Below are positions 5,487 through 12,425 of a DNA stretch of 12,626 nucleotides, piece after piece. The notes beneath the pieces were generated by a model. The model did not search any database, had not been told where the DNA came from, and saw only the letters and a program-made list of their open reading frames with translations. Made by a program: the position numbers and the translations under genes. The stretch spans positions 1 to 12,626 of the forward strand of contig JASFUX010000085.1 in the NCBI GenBank assembly GCA_050050115.1, read 5' to 3'. Positions within the stretch are counted from its first letter, which is position 1. Each line of letters begins with the position of its first letter. Source of the DNA: JASFUX01 sp050050115 (GTDB lineage: Bacteria; Pseudomonadota; Alphaproteobacteria; Caulobacterales; Maricaulaceae).

Positions 5487-5945
5487 CTAGGCGCCGGGCA
5501 TCGGCGCCGGCGCGCCGGGCTTTCTCAGGGCCACGACCCAGAGCGCCATGTAGGCGAGCCAGCCGACCGGCCCGTAAAAGAGCGACAACGCCAGGATCGG
5601 GATCAGCAGAGGCGGCCATGCGCCGCGGGCGAGACCGTCACGGGCGATCCAAGTGCCGACGACCAGATCGAACGCGAGGTAGTGGTACCAGGCCATCGTT
5701 GCAGCGGTCTCGTCCGTGAGGTTCGCGAGAAGTCCTCCGAGCGGTGACAGTCCCGTCGTGTCGGGAAGCTCTCCCGTCATCACCATCGCCAGCAGCACTG
5801 CATAGGTCGCCGCGAACGCGATCGGCAGCGCCAAGCCCGAGTACAGAAAGATGATGCGTCGCGCCCGGGGCAGAAACAGCGCAACGAGCAGCGCGATCCA
5901 ACCGGTGAACGCCACTGCGTTTCCCGCAACAAAGATCTGATTCAT
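5487..5945 (-). CDS. ABA4-like integral membrane protein
   Basis: A 152-residue polytopic membrane protein with about four hydrophobic segments (roughly residues 6-25, 32-56, 84-102 and 112-140). The motif WYHYLAFDLVVGTWIARD (86-103) and the following FYGPVGWLAYM are the hallmark of the ABA4-like family (DUF4281), named after the plant chloroplast protein needed for neoxanthin synthesis. The biochemical role of the bacterial members is not established, so a carotenoid function should not be assumed, and no carotenoid gene is in the window. ATG 5945 has a strong Shine-Dalgarno (GGAGGGG, about 8 nt ahead). It lies between the decarboxylase (92 bp upstream) and the methyltransferase (35 bp downstream), all leftward, so a three-gene transcript is plausible. 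Confidence 0.88.
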   Translation of the reverse strand: MNQIFVAGNAVAFTGWIALLVALFLPRARRIIFLYSGLALPIAFAATYAVLLAMVMTGELPDTTGLSPLGGLLANLTDETAATMAWYHYLAFDLVVGTWIARDGLARGAWPPLLIPILALSLFYGPVGWLAYMALWVVALRKPGAPAPMPGA

Positions 5946-6037
5946 TGAGATTTCCCCTCCCTCGGGCGACGTCGCGCCGAAATGCCAAAGACGCCTGCGG
6001 ACAGACGCTGTCGGCCATCATTGATGACACGGTGGTT

Positions 6038-7285
6038 CTATAGCGCCGCCGCTTCGCGTGCGTCTTCGGAAAGATCGAAGATCGACGGCCACGGATCGTC
6101 TTTCACGATCACCGTCTCATGCGCGCCGAAGCCGTTGAAGCCGGACGCCATCGCCGCGCCGTAGGCGCCGGTGCAGCCAAGCTCGATGTAGTCGCCTTCG
6201 CGCACGTCGGCCGGCAGCGGGAAGGGGCCGGGCATCGCGTCGAAGGAATCGCACGTCGGGCCGAACAGGCGGAAGTCGAAGCTCTCCTCGGTCGCCTCGC
6301 CTTCGGGCCGCAGCAGTCGGACCGGGTAGCGCCAGTTCGCAAAGGCGCCGTCGAACAGCCGTCCGAAAGCGCCGTCGTTGAGATAGAGCGCATCGCCCTT
6401 CCTCAGTTCGACGCGGACGACGAGAGACTCCGCCTCGGCGACGAGCGCGCGGCCCGGCTCGCACCAGACCTCGGCCGCCTCGGTGACGTTCATCTCTTCA
6501 AGGCCGGTCGCAATCGCTGCGAGATAGGTCTCGAGCGGCGGGGGCTCGAAGCCGGGGTAGAGGGCGGGGAAGCCGCCGCCGACGTTGACGATGTCGACGG
6601 TCACGCCGGCGCGGGTGATCTGCCGCGAGCACTCGGCCATGGCGGCGCGATAGGCCTCGGGCGCCATGCACTGGCTGCCGACGTGGAAGGAGACGCCGAG
6701 CCGCGCGGCCTTGGCGCGCGCGCGCTGGAGGAGCTGGGGCGCGTCGAACGCCGAGGCGCCGAACTTGCCGGCCAGCGGCAGGATCGCGCCGGAGTTGTCG
6801 ACCGCGATGCGGATGATCAGCGTGAGGTCTTTGGCGTTGTCGGTCTCGACGAGGATCTTCGACAGCTCGTCGTCGCAATCGAGCGCGAAGGCGCGCACAT
6901 CGTAGTCGAAGTAAGCGCGGCGGATGGCGCGGCGCGACTTGACCGGATGCATGAAGGCGACGTGGCGATTGGAGGTGAGAGCGCCCAGCTGGCGAAGCGT
7001 CGCGATCTCCGCTTCGCCCGCGACTTCCCAGGCGTTGAGCCCGGCCTCGCCGAGCGCCGCGATCGTCCACGGCGCGGGGTTGGCCTTGATCGCAAAGCAA
7101 GTCCGGCCCGGGAAGCGGTCCAGGAACCAGCGTGCGGCGCGCGCGGCCTTGTGCGGTCGCGCGCAGACGACCGGAACTTCAGGGGCTAGCTGGCCAACCA
7201 GGTCGAGGGGGCTGTCGAACGCGTCCAATTCACGTGATCCCCGCTGAGCAGCTTCAGGGGCTCCGGGGGGTGAGCGGTATTTCAT
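6038..7285 (-). CDS. Type III PLP-dependent ornithine/lysine-type decarboxylase
   Basis: A cytoplasmic enzyme of the alanine-racemase-fold decarboxylases (group IV), which make putrescine or cadaverine from ornithine or lysine. The pyridoxal phosphate lysine is Lys67 in CFAIKANP. Other fold landmarks follow in order: HPVKSRRAIRRAYFDY, FHVGSQC, VNVGGGFP (phosphate-binding glycines), EPGRALV, LNDGAFGRLFDG (Asp equivalent to eukaryotic ODC Asp332) and GPTCDSFDA (catalytic Cys and Asp, as in ODC Cys360/Asp361). Exact substrate cannot be read from these residues. Length is 415 residues from ATG 7285. That start has a poor Shine-Dalgarno, and homologues usually begin near the FDSPLDLV segment (about residue 23), so a later non-ATG start is possible. 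It leads the leftward cluster with the ABA4-like and methyltransferase genes and is divergent from the porin. Confidence 0.92.
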   Translation of the reverse strand: MKYRSPPGAPEAAQRGSRELDAFDSPLDLVGQLAPEVPVVCARPHKAARAARWFLDRFPGRTCFAIKANPAPWTIAALGEAGLNAWEVAGEAEIATLRQLGALTSNRHVAFMHPVKSRRAIRRAYFDYDVRAFALDCDDELSKILVETDNAKDLTLIIRIAVDNSGAILPLAGKFGASAFDAPQLLQRARAKAARLGVSFHVGSQCMAPEAYRAAMAECSRQITRAGVTVDIVNVGGGFPALYPGFEPPPLETYLAAIATGLEEMNVTEAAEVWCEPGRALVAEAESLVVRVELRKGDALYLNDGAFGRLFDGAFANWRYPVRLLRPEGEATEESFDFRLFGPTCDSFDAMPGPFPLPADVREGDYIELGCTGAYGAAMASGFNGFGAHETVIVKDDPWPSIFDLSEDAREAAAL

Positions 7286-7406
7286 CCACAGGCCCCGGAA
7301 CGCGCGCAGATAGTGGTTTCGCGCCGCCGTGTAAAGCGGATTCGGAGACGGTTTCAGCGATCGGCGTCGGCCCCGGATCGGCGCGCAGGCCACACCTTTG
7401 GCGGCG

Positions 7407-7435
7407 GTGTCATCGAACTGACAGAAAAACGTCAC
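7407..7435 (+). promoter_or_regulatory. Degenerate Pho box upstream of porin
   Basis: Three heptamers at 11-bp steps, GTGTCAT (7407-7413), CTGACAG (7418-7424) and ACGTCAC (7429-7435), lie 71 bp before the porin ATG. Each 18-bp pair matches the Pho consensus at about 13 positions, weaker than the other two sites. The first two also form an inverted repeat TGTCA-N6-TGACA, so another dimeric regulator is possible. The divergent decarboxylase shares this region. Confidence 0.4.
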
Positions 7436-7506
7436 GCGAGGGCGTTCGCGGGGCTGCGAATCGGCTAGCGAGGCGCGATCGGCTTCAACCTGAGAGGCGC
7501 CCAATA

Positions 7507-8718
7507 ATGTCAAGAACAGCCCGCCGTTTGAGCACCGTCGCAGTCGTTCCGTTTGCTTCAATAGCTTTGGCCGCCGCTCTAGGCGCAAGCGCCGCCGCGG
7601 ACGACGCGGATGCAGAGGACGAGCTTCAGGTCGAGTTCAATCTCGCGCCCGAGTTCACCATCGGCGACCGCTCGTTCAAGATCATCGGCCGCCTGCAGGG
7701 CGACTACACCGCCGCTGACGCCTCGCTCAGCGGCCTGTCGGACAGCTGGTCGGGTTCGGAAATCCGGCGCGGCCGGATCGGCGTCGAGGGCGAGGACGGC
7801 CGGATCTCGTTCCGCCTCGAGACCGCGTTCGAGGAGAGCGACGCGCTCATCGAGGACGCCTGGATCAACGTCGACCTCGGAGAGGCGACGCTGATCGCTG
7901 GGCACTGGAAGGTTCCCGTCTCGCTCAACGAGCAGACCTCGTCGCGCCACATCACCTCGCTTGAGCGCGCCGGCTTCACCGACGCCTTCGGCTTCGGCCG
8001 GCGGATGGGCGTCGGCGTGCAGCGCCGCGGCGAGCGCTACACCTTCAAGGCGGGCGTCTTCGGCGACAACGTCAACGACGACACCGGCGCGGCGGACGAG
8101 AGCGTCGCCGCCGCGGCGCGGCTGACGTTCAATCCGGCGATCTTCGACGACGGCCGTATCGTGCACCTTGGCGCCTCGGCGCGGGTGCGCGAGGCGGCCG
8201 ACGGCATGCCGTTCGGCTATGGCCAGCGGCCGCAGATCCACATCTCCGACGCCTTCATCGACGCGGGCGACTTCGCCGAGTCCGATACGTTCTTCGGCGT
8301 CGAAGGGGCCTATGTCGCCGGCCGGCTGCACCTCGAAGGCGAGTTGGCGACGCTCGACGCCGACGGGCCCGGGGCGGATGCGACGTTCCAGGGCGGTTAC
8401 CTGGAAGGCGGCTTCTTCCTCACGCGCGAGGATTCCAAGGGCTACCGCAACGGGGCCTTCGATCGCACCCGGCCGCACCGCTCGCTCAACGAGGGCGGGC
8501 GCGGCGCTTGGGAGGCGCGCGGCCGGCTCGACTGGATCGACCTCGACGACGGCCCGACGCCGGGCGGCAGCCAGACGGCCTACACCGTCGGCCTCAACTG
8601 GTTCGCGACCGACTATCTGCGGTTCCTCGGCGAGGTCACCCACGCCGAGATCGAGGACGGGCCAAGCGGTTCGGGCGACGTGCGCTCGGTGTCGATCCGT
8701 GGCGCGATCGACTGGTAG
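7507..8718 (+). CDS. OprO/OprP-type phosphate-selective porin
   Basis: An outer-membrane beta-barrel porin of the phosphate-selective O/P family, expected to let phosphate or polyphosphate into the periplasm. The 403-residue precursor has a Sec signal peptide ending near residue 31 (ASAAA before DDADAEDE). The mature chain has alternating aromatic and polar strands and turns rich in Asp, Gly and Glu, and it ends in Trp (IRGAIDW), the usual outer-membrane C-terminal signal. The region from FKIIGRLQGDYT through RRGRIGVEG, LIAGHWKVPVSLNEQTSSR and ITSLERAGF is the conserved N-terminal half of this family. ATG 7507 has GAGAGG about 12 nt upstream; longer frames upstream run through the divergent promoter. 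PstS follows 151 bp later with its own Pho box, which supports a phosphate role. Confidence 0.88.
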   Translation: MSRTARRLSTVAVVPFASIALAAALGASAAADDADAEDELQVEFNLAPEFTIGDRSFKIIGRLQGDYTAADASLSGLSDSWSGSEIRRGRIGVEGEDGRISFRLETAFEESDALIEDAWINVDLGEATLIAGHWKVPVSLNEQTSSRHITSLERAGFTDAFGFGRRMGVGVQRRGERYTFKAGVFGDNVNDDTGAADESVAAAARLTFNPAIFDDGRIVHLGASARVREAADGMPFGYGQRPQIHISDAFIDAGDFAESDTFFGVEGAYVAGRLHLEGELATLDADGPGADATFQGGYLEGGFFLTREDSKGYRNGAFDRTRPHRSLNEGGRGAWEARGRLDWIDLDDGPTPGGSQTAYTVGLNWFATDYLRFLGEVTHAEIEDGPSGSGDVRSVSIRGAIDW

Positions 8719-8768
8719 CTGGGCCGGCTGTCCGCGGCCGGCTGAAACGCCCCGGGATGGCTTCAGTT

Positions 8769-8786
8769 TTGTCACATAACTGTCGT
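8769..8786 (+). promoter_or_regulatory. Pho box upstream of the pstS-like gene
   Basis: TTGTCAC-ATAA-CTGTCGT consists of two direct heptamers 11 bp apart and matches the PhoB consensus at about 15 of 18 positions. A -10-like GATAAG (8795-8800) follows 8 bp later, as expected when PhoB replaces the -35. The gene starts 83 bp downstream of the box. Confidence 0.65.
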
Positions 8787-8831
8787 GCGGGTCAGATAAG
8801 AGCGGGCCGTATCAGCCACGCAAGCGGGGCT

Positions 8832-8850
8832 TTGAGAGGGCCTCTCTCAA
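8832..8850 (+). terminator. Leader hairpin before the pstS-like gene
   Basis: TTGAGAG (8832-8838) and CTCTCAA (8844-8850) pair perfectly around GGCCT. It lies after the predicted Pho-dependent start of transcription and 20 nt before the ATG, and has no T-run. It could end leaky porin transcripts or shape the pstS leader. Confidence 0.35.
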
Positions 8851-8869
8851 TCTTGAAGGCAGCCAAATC

Positions 8870-9928
8870 ATGAAAGCACTTGGGTATTCCGCCGCCGCGG
8901 CCGCGGCGATCGCGATCGCATGCGCCGCTGGCGCGCAGGAGATGCGCGAGCAGATTCGCATCGTCGGCTCCTCGACGGTGTTTCCGTTCTCGACCACGGT
9001 CGCCGAGCATTTCGGCGCGAAGACCGAATACCGGGTCCCAATCGTCGAATCGACCGGGACGGGCGGCGGCTTCCGTCTGTTCTGCGGCGGGCTCGGCGGC
9101 GGCTACGCCGACGTCTCCAACGCCTCGCGCCGGATCAAGGCGAGCGAGTTCGAGGATTGCGCCGAAAACGGCGTGACCGAGGTGATGGAAATCAAGATCG
9201 GGTTTGACGGCATCGTTCTGGCGAACGCCCGCAGCGCCGATCTTCTGCATCTGTCGAGCCGCGACATCTTCGCGGCCGTGGCGGCGCAAGTGCCGACCTC
9301 GGACGAGGACTGCACGCTCGTCGACAATCCCAACGTGCTGTGGTCGGACGTCAATCCGGAGCTGCCGGCGATCGCGATCGAGGTCTACGGCCCGCCGCCG
9401 ACCTCGGGCACGCGCGACGCCTTCGTCGAGATCGCCATGGAGCGCGGCGCGAAGAGCTACGCCTGCCTCGTCGAACTCGACGAGATGGACGGCGATGCGT
9501 TCACCGCCGCGGCGCACACCCTGCGCGAGGACGGCGCCTGGATCGACAGCGGCGAGAACGACAACGCGATCGTCTCGGTGCTCGAGCGCACGCCGAGCGC
9601 GGTGGGTGTGTTCGGCTTCTCGTTCCTTGATCAGAACGCCGACCGCGTCCAAGGCGCGATCGTCGACGAGGCTGAGCCGACGTTCGAAAACATCGCCGAC
9701 GGCGCCTATCCGATCTCCCGTTCGCTCTACATCTACGCCAAAGCGCAGCATTTCGACGAGGTCGCGGGGCTTGAAGAGTTCCTCGCCGAGTTCACCTCCG
9801 AAGAGGCGTGGGGCGACTTCGGCTATCTGTCCGAGAAAGGCCTCATCCCGCTGCCCGAAGACCAGCGCGCCGAGATCGCGCAAGCGGTCGCGGACGGCGT
9901 GACGATGACGGGCGACGAGGAACTTTAG
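8870..9928 (+). CDS. pstS: PstS-type periplasmic phosphate-binding protein
   Basis: Binds phosphate in the periplasm and delivers it to the PstCAB ABC importer. The 352-residue precursor has a signal peptide with cleavage near residue 22 (AAGA before QEMRE); Cys18 is not in a good lipobox. Family motifs follow: IVGSSTVFPFS (31-41), ESTGTGGGFRLFCGG (60-74), DVSNASRRIKASE (81-93), IGFDGIVLA (110-118) and the phosphate-loop motif PPTSGTRDAF (176-185). The pattern fits the PstS/SphX-like group rather than sulfate or tungstate binders. GAAGG about 10 nt upstream supports ATG 8870. The Pho box, leader hairpin and upstream porin fit PhoB-controlled expression. No permease, ATPase or phoU gene follows; the next gene is convergent, so the transporter must be encoded elsewhere. 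Confidence 0.92.
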   Translation: MKALGYSAAAAAAIAIACAAGAQEMREQIRIVGSSTVFPFSTTVAEHFGAKTEYRVPIVESTGTGGGFRLFCGGLGGGYADVSNASRRIKASEFEDCAENGVTEVMEIKIGFDGIVLANARSADLLHLSSRDIFAAVAAQVPTSDEDCTLVDNPNVLWSDVNPELPAIAIEVYGPPPTSGTRDAFVEIAMERGAKSYACLVELDEMDGDAFTAAAHTLREDGAWIDSGENDNAIVSVLERTPSAVGVFGFSFLDQNADRVQGAIVDEAEPTFENIADGAYPISRSLYIYAKAQHFDEVAGLEEFLAEFTSEEAWGDFGYLSEKGLIPLPEDQRAEIAQAVADGVTMTGDEEL

Positions 9929-9954
9929 GAACCTCAGTTCCGACGAATGCGAGG

Positions 9955-9986
9955 GCGCGTTGAGCTTGAGGCTCGGCGCGCTCTTT
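9955..9986 (+). terminator. Rho-independent-type terminator after pstS
   Basis: GCGCGTTGAGC (9955-9965) pairs with GCTCGGCGCGC (9971-9981), 11 bp with two G-U wobbles, loop TTGAG, followed by TCTTT. It lies 27 bp after the pstS stop. Confidence 0.5.
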
Positions 9987-10014
9987 GCGCGTTTGGAGCA
10001 TGCTCAAACGCGCA
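9986..10014. terminator. Hairpin overlapping a stop codon between convergent genes
   Basis: TGCGCGTTTG (9986-9995) pairs perfectly with CAAACGCGCA (10005-10014), loop GAGCATGCT. The right arm carries the last codons and TGA of the leftward methyltransferase gene. No T-run follows on the minus strand. Confidence 0.5.
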
Positions 10015-10678
10015 CTGTGAACTCCAGCCCGCCGGGGAACGGCAGCGTCATCGTGCGCAAGCGGTTCGCCGGGTCGTTCACGAACTCGAAGTAGGGTTGG
10101 TAGTAGTCCGCATGCGCCGCCGTGTTGTCGCAGACGACGACGGCGCCAGGACGCAGGTGCGGGGCGACCAGCCGCAGCGCGTCGAGCGCCACCTCCCAGA
10201 TGTCGACCAGCAGGAAATCGATCGGCCCGTCGATGGTCTTGAGCGTCTCGCGTAGGTCGCCCTCGCGCAGCTCGATGTAGTCGCTGAGCTTGGCGGCCTC
10301 GAAGTTCGCGCGCGCCGCTTTGGCCTTCTCCGGCTCGTATTCGGTGGCGATGACGACGCCGTTCTCGACGGCGTTGTCGCGCACCGCGGCGGCGAGATAG
10401 AGCGTGGAGACGCCGAACGACGTGCCGGCCTCGACGACGCGGCGCGCCTGCAGCGAGCGACAGAGCTGGTAGCAGAATAGCGCCTTTTCAGGCTCGAGCG
10501 CGACCATCTTGTCGGAGAAGAAACGATGCGCGTCGTCGTCGAAGCGGTCGACGTCAAGGTTCTCCTCGCGCGCGCGTCGCTTGAAGTAAGTGACGATATC
10601 GTCGCTCTGGCCTTCGCTTTGCGCGTGAAGGCGTTCGAGCAGCTGCTCGAGCTGAGGGTCGTTCAATGGCGAAGGCAT
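10004..10678 (-). CDS. Class I SAM-dependent (O-)methyltransferase
   Basis: A 224-residue methyltransferase of the O-methyltransferase/Methyltransf_24 type. The SAM-binding motif is VVEAGTSFGVSTLYLAAA (81-98), followed by the acidic ribose contact in ATEYEPEK and GDLRETL, then DFLLVDIWEVALDAL and a strand plus loop at GAVVVCDN. The N-terminal 60 residues are helical and charged, with a FFSDKMVALEPEKALF lead-in like caffeoyl-CoA-type O-methyltransferases, but the substrate cannot be inferred. ATG 10678 is chosen because homologues usually begin shortly before this helix; a GTG 18 nt upstream is the alternative, and the Shine-Dalgarno (GGAC) is weak. It starts 37 bp after the glycosyltransferase stop and is probably its operon partner. 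Its 3' end is folded into a hairpin facing pstS. Confidence 0.82.
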   Translation of the reverse strand: MPSPLNDPQLEQLLERLHAQSEGQSDDIVTYFKRRAREENLDVDRFDDDAHRFFSDKMVALEPEKALFCYQLCRSLQARRVVEAGTSFGVSTLYLAAAVRDNAVENGVVIATEYEPEKAKAARANFEAAKLSDYIELREGDLRETLKTIDGPIDFLLVDIWEVALDALRLVAPHLRPGAVVVCDNTAAHADYYQPYFEFVNDPANRLRTMTLPFPGGLEFTVRV

Positions 10679-10715
10679 GATTTGTCCGTGCACGCGTATT
10701 GAAGGTGGGTGAGTC

Positions 10716-11981
10716 CTATGGCCGCCCGAGCCGGCGCAGCCGCCGCCAGAACCGCCGCCGCTCGGGCTTTGGCTGAGGCGTGAGGTTGAGCACGAATTCC
10801 TCCGCGCACGCCTTCCAGGAAAAAGTCTCCGCATAGGCGCGGCATTGCGCGCGATCGAGTTCTAAGCATTCAAGCGCGGAGGCCTGCAGGTCTTCGCCGA
10901 CAGCGCCGGCGCCCGAGCCGGGGATGATGTCGCGCGGACCGGGGGCGGGGTAGGCGGCGACCGGCGTGCCGGCGGCCATGGCTTCAAGGATCACCAGCCC
11001 GAAGGTGTCGGTCATCGAAGGGAAGACGAAGACGTCCGCGTCGGCGAAGTGGGCGGCGAGGTCTTCGTCGAACTTCGGGCCGAGGAAGTGGGCCTCGGGG
11101 TGCTTCTTTTCGAGCTCGGCGCGCTGGGGCCCGTCGCCGACGATCACCTTCGAGCCGGGCAGGTCGAGATCAAGGAAGGCGGAGATGTTCTTCTCCACCG
11201 CGACGCGGCCGACGTTCAAGAAGATCGGCCGCGGAATGTCGCCGTAGACGCCGCCAGCATCGTTTTGCCCGCGGCGGGAGGGGTGGAACAGCTCGGTGTC
11301 GACCCCGCGCGCCCAAGGCGTGATGTTCTGAAAGCCGCGGCCCGCCAGGTCGTCGCGCATCGTCGGCGTCGCCACCATCAGCCGGCCGCCGGCGTTGTGG
11401 AACATCCGCATGAACTGATAGCCGGCTTTCAAGGGGATGATCGGAAAGCGGGCGTGCACGTACTCGGGAAAGCGGGTGTGGTAGCTCGTGGTGAACGGCA
11501 GCTTCCACTTCTTGCAGATTGCCCGCGCCGTCCAGCCGAGCGTGCCCTCGGTGGCGATGTGGATCGCTTCGGGTTCGAAAGCGCGGAAGCGGCGCTCGAC
11601 CTCTTTGCGCGCGCCGACCGCAAGCTGAATTTCCGGGTACGTCGGAAGCGGCAGAGTGCGGAAGCCGTCCGAAGGCGCGATCACCTCGACTTCGTGACCC
11701 ATCTCCCGGCATTCGGCGACGACGCGCGAAAGCGTGCGCACGACGCCGTTCACCTGGGGCTCCCAGGCGTCGGTGACCAGCATGATGCGCATCGCCCGGC
11801 GCTCGTCGTCGGCCTCGGCGTGGTCGGCGGCCGGGTTGTCGGGCGAGGTCGCGTCCGCGGCGCCTTGCGCCGCGGCTTGAACGCGGGGCGCGGAGCCTGG
11901 TTCCGCATTCGCTTCAATGCCGGCCAGGCGGCCGGTTTCGTCGCGACGGTCTTCGGCGTCTTCGCGCATGGCTTCAGGCAT
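10716..11981 (-). CDS. GT4-family glycosyltransferase
   Basis: A retaining GT-B glycosyltransferase resembling MgtA/SqdX-like enzymes that glycosylate lipids or polyprenol carriers. The catalytic part starts at MRIMLVTDAWEPQVNGVVRT (64-83), with YHTRFPEY (167-174), the linker FLNVGRVAVEKN (254-265) and the GT4 donor site DTFGLVILEAMAAGTP (325-340), where Asp325 replaces the first Glu of the usual EX7E. The C terminus is strongly basic (ERRRFWRRLRRLGRP), fitting attachment to acidic membrane lipid. The start is uncertain: from ATG 11981 there is a 63-residue acidic, Ala/Pro-rich, disordered extension with coding-like composition (421 residues), whereas ATG 11792 gives the usual family start (358 residues). 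Neither has a good Shine-Dalgarno. A methyltransferase gene follows 37 bp later. Acceptor and donor sugars cannot be told. Confidence 0.88.
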   Translation of the reverse strand: MPEAMREDAEDRRDETGRLAGIEANAEPGSAPRVQAAAQGAADATSPDNPAADHAEADDERRAMRIMLVTDAWEPQVNGVVRTLSRVVAECREMGHEVEVIAPSDGFRTLPLPTYPEIQLAVGARKEVERRFRAFEPEAIHIATEGTLGWTARAICKKWKLPFTTSYHTRFPEYVHARFPIIPLKAGYQFMRMFHNAGGRLMVATPTMRDDLAGRGFQNITPWARGVDTELFHPSRRGQNDAGGVYGDIPRPIFLNVGRVAVEKNISAFLDLDLPGSKVIVGDGPQRAELEKKHPEAHFLGPKFDEDLAAHFADADVFVFPSMTDTFGLVILEAMAAGTPVAAYPAPGPRDIIPGSGAGAVGEDLQASALECLELDRAQCRAYAETFSWKACAEEFVLNLTPQPKPERRRFWRRLRRLGRP

Positions 11982-12269
11982 CGTCTTGTTGGAACCTTTC
12001 CGCTGGCGCCCCCTGCCGATCCTGGTGCGATACAGCCTTGAGCCGGGCCGCGCTAGAGCGGCGATTCGCGCCGATGGCGCTCGAAGGCGGCGAATCTTAA
12101 GGAATCGGGGCCTGATCTTAACCCCTTTGGGGCTTGCCAAGAGGGCGACTCGGGCCGCCGCAACTTTCCCCAACTACGCTTCGAAAAAAGATTCCCAATG
12201 AGTCAGCGGCTTAGCTCTTGGAGCGCCAATTTCTGTTCAGGCTTAACCGTCGATTCAGAGATTCACGGG

Positions 12270-12285
12270 CATCTACATATTGACG
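12270..12285 (+). promoter_or_regulatory. NrdR box 1
   Basis: CATCTACATATTGACG matches the core of the NrdR consensus ACACWATATATWGTGT at nine of the ten central positions, with weak outer bases. Its start is exactly 31 bp before that of box 2, three helical turns, the spacing normal for tandem NrdR boxes. A -35-like TTGACG (12280-12285) overlaps it. Confidence 0.6.
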
Positions 12286-12300
12286 ATGAAGCTCTCATAG

Positions 12301-12316
12301 ACCCAACATATAGCGT
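12301..12316 (+). promoter_or_regulatory. NrdR box 2
   Basis: ACCCAACATATAGCGT matches the 16-bp NrdR consensus at 13 positions. It covers the probable -10 region (CAACAT near 12304, 18 bp from TTGACG), so NrdR binding would block RNA polymerase. The gene starts 110 bp downstream. Confidence 0.7.
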
Positions 12317-12425
12317 CTTTTTTGCGGCGTCTTGGGGCGTCATCGAACCGGAAAAACCTCGTCGTTCCCGACGCGCGGCATGCGCGCGACTGAGAACGTG
12401 CGCCCGCGAGTAGGAGAGAGAGTAC

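Larger units (their letters stand above)
11982..12425. other. Long divergent regulatory region, GANTC-rich
   Basis: No gene is supported in these 444 bp. They separate the leftward glycosyltransferase gene from the rightward ribonucleotide reductase gene. The region holds eight GANTC sites (12063, 12092, 12102, 12147, 12190, 12200, 12252, 12260), two NrdR boxes (listed separately) and, in the leader near 12360-12373, a small hairpin CGTCG-TTCC-CGACG. It is visibly more A/T-rich than the genes, especially 12180-12325. A 71-codon open frame at 12198-12413 lacks coding bias and covers the operators. Confidence 0.7.

Noticed and set aside
6119..7189. 356-codon rightward open frame
   Set aside because: Antisense shadow of the type III decarboxylase, whose catalytic motifs are intact.
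7282..7290. DnaA-box-like TCATCCACA
   Set aside because: Single, one mismatch, and it overlaps the decarboxylase start codon; no cluster or AT-rich unwinding region suggests an origin.
7132..7506. 125-codon N-terminal extension of the porin frame
   Set aside because: It runs over the divergent decarboxylase start and the Pho-like operator; the signal peptide begins at ATG 7507.
7579..9883. Long leftward open frames of 398 and 363 codons
   Set aside because: Antisense to the porin and PstS, which carry signal peptides and family motifs.
11049..12041. 330-codon rightward open frame
   Set aside because: Antisense to the glycosyltransferase; composition is that of a shadow frame.
12243..12250. 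CtrA half-site TTAACCGT
   Set aside because: One base off TTAACCAT and no TTAA partner at the 7-bp spacing; too weak to report as a site.
12198..12413. 71-codon rightward open frame
   Set aside because: Covers the NrdR boxes and leader, lacks GC-rich third positions and has no ribosome-binding site.
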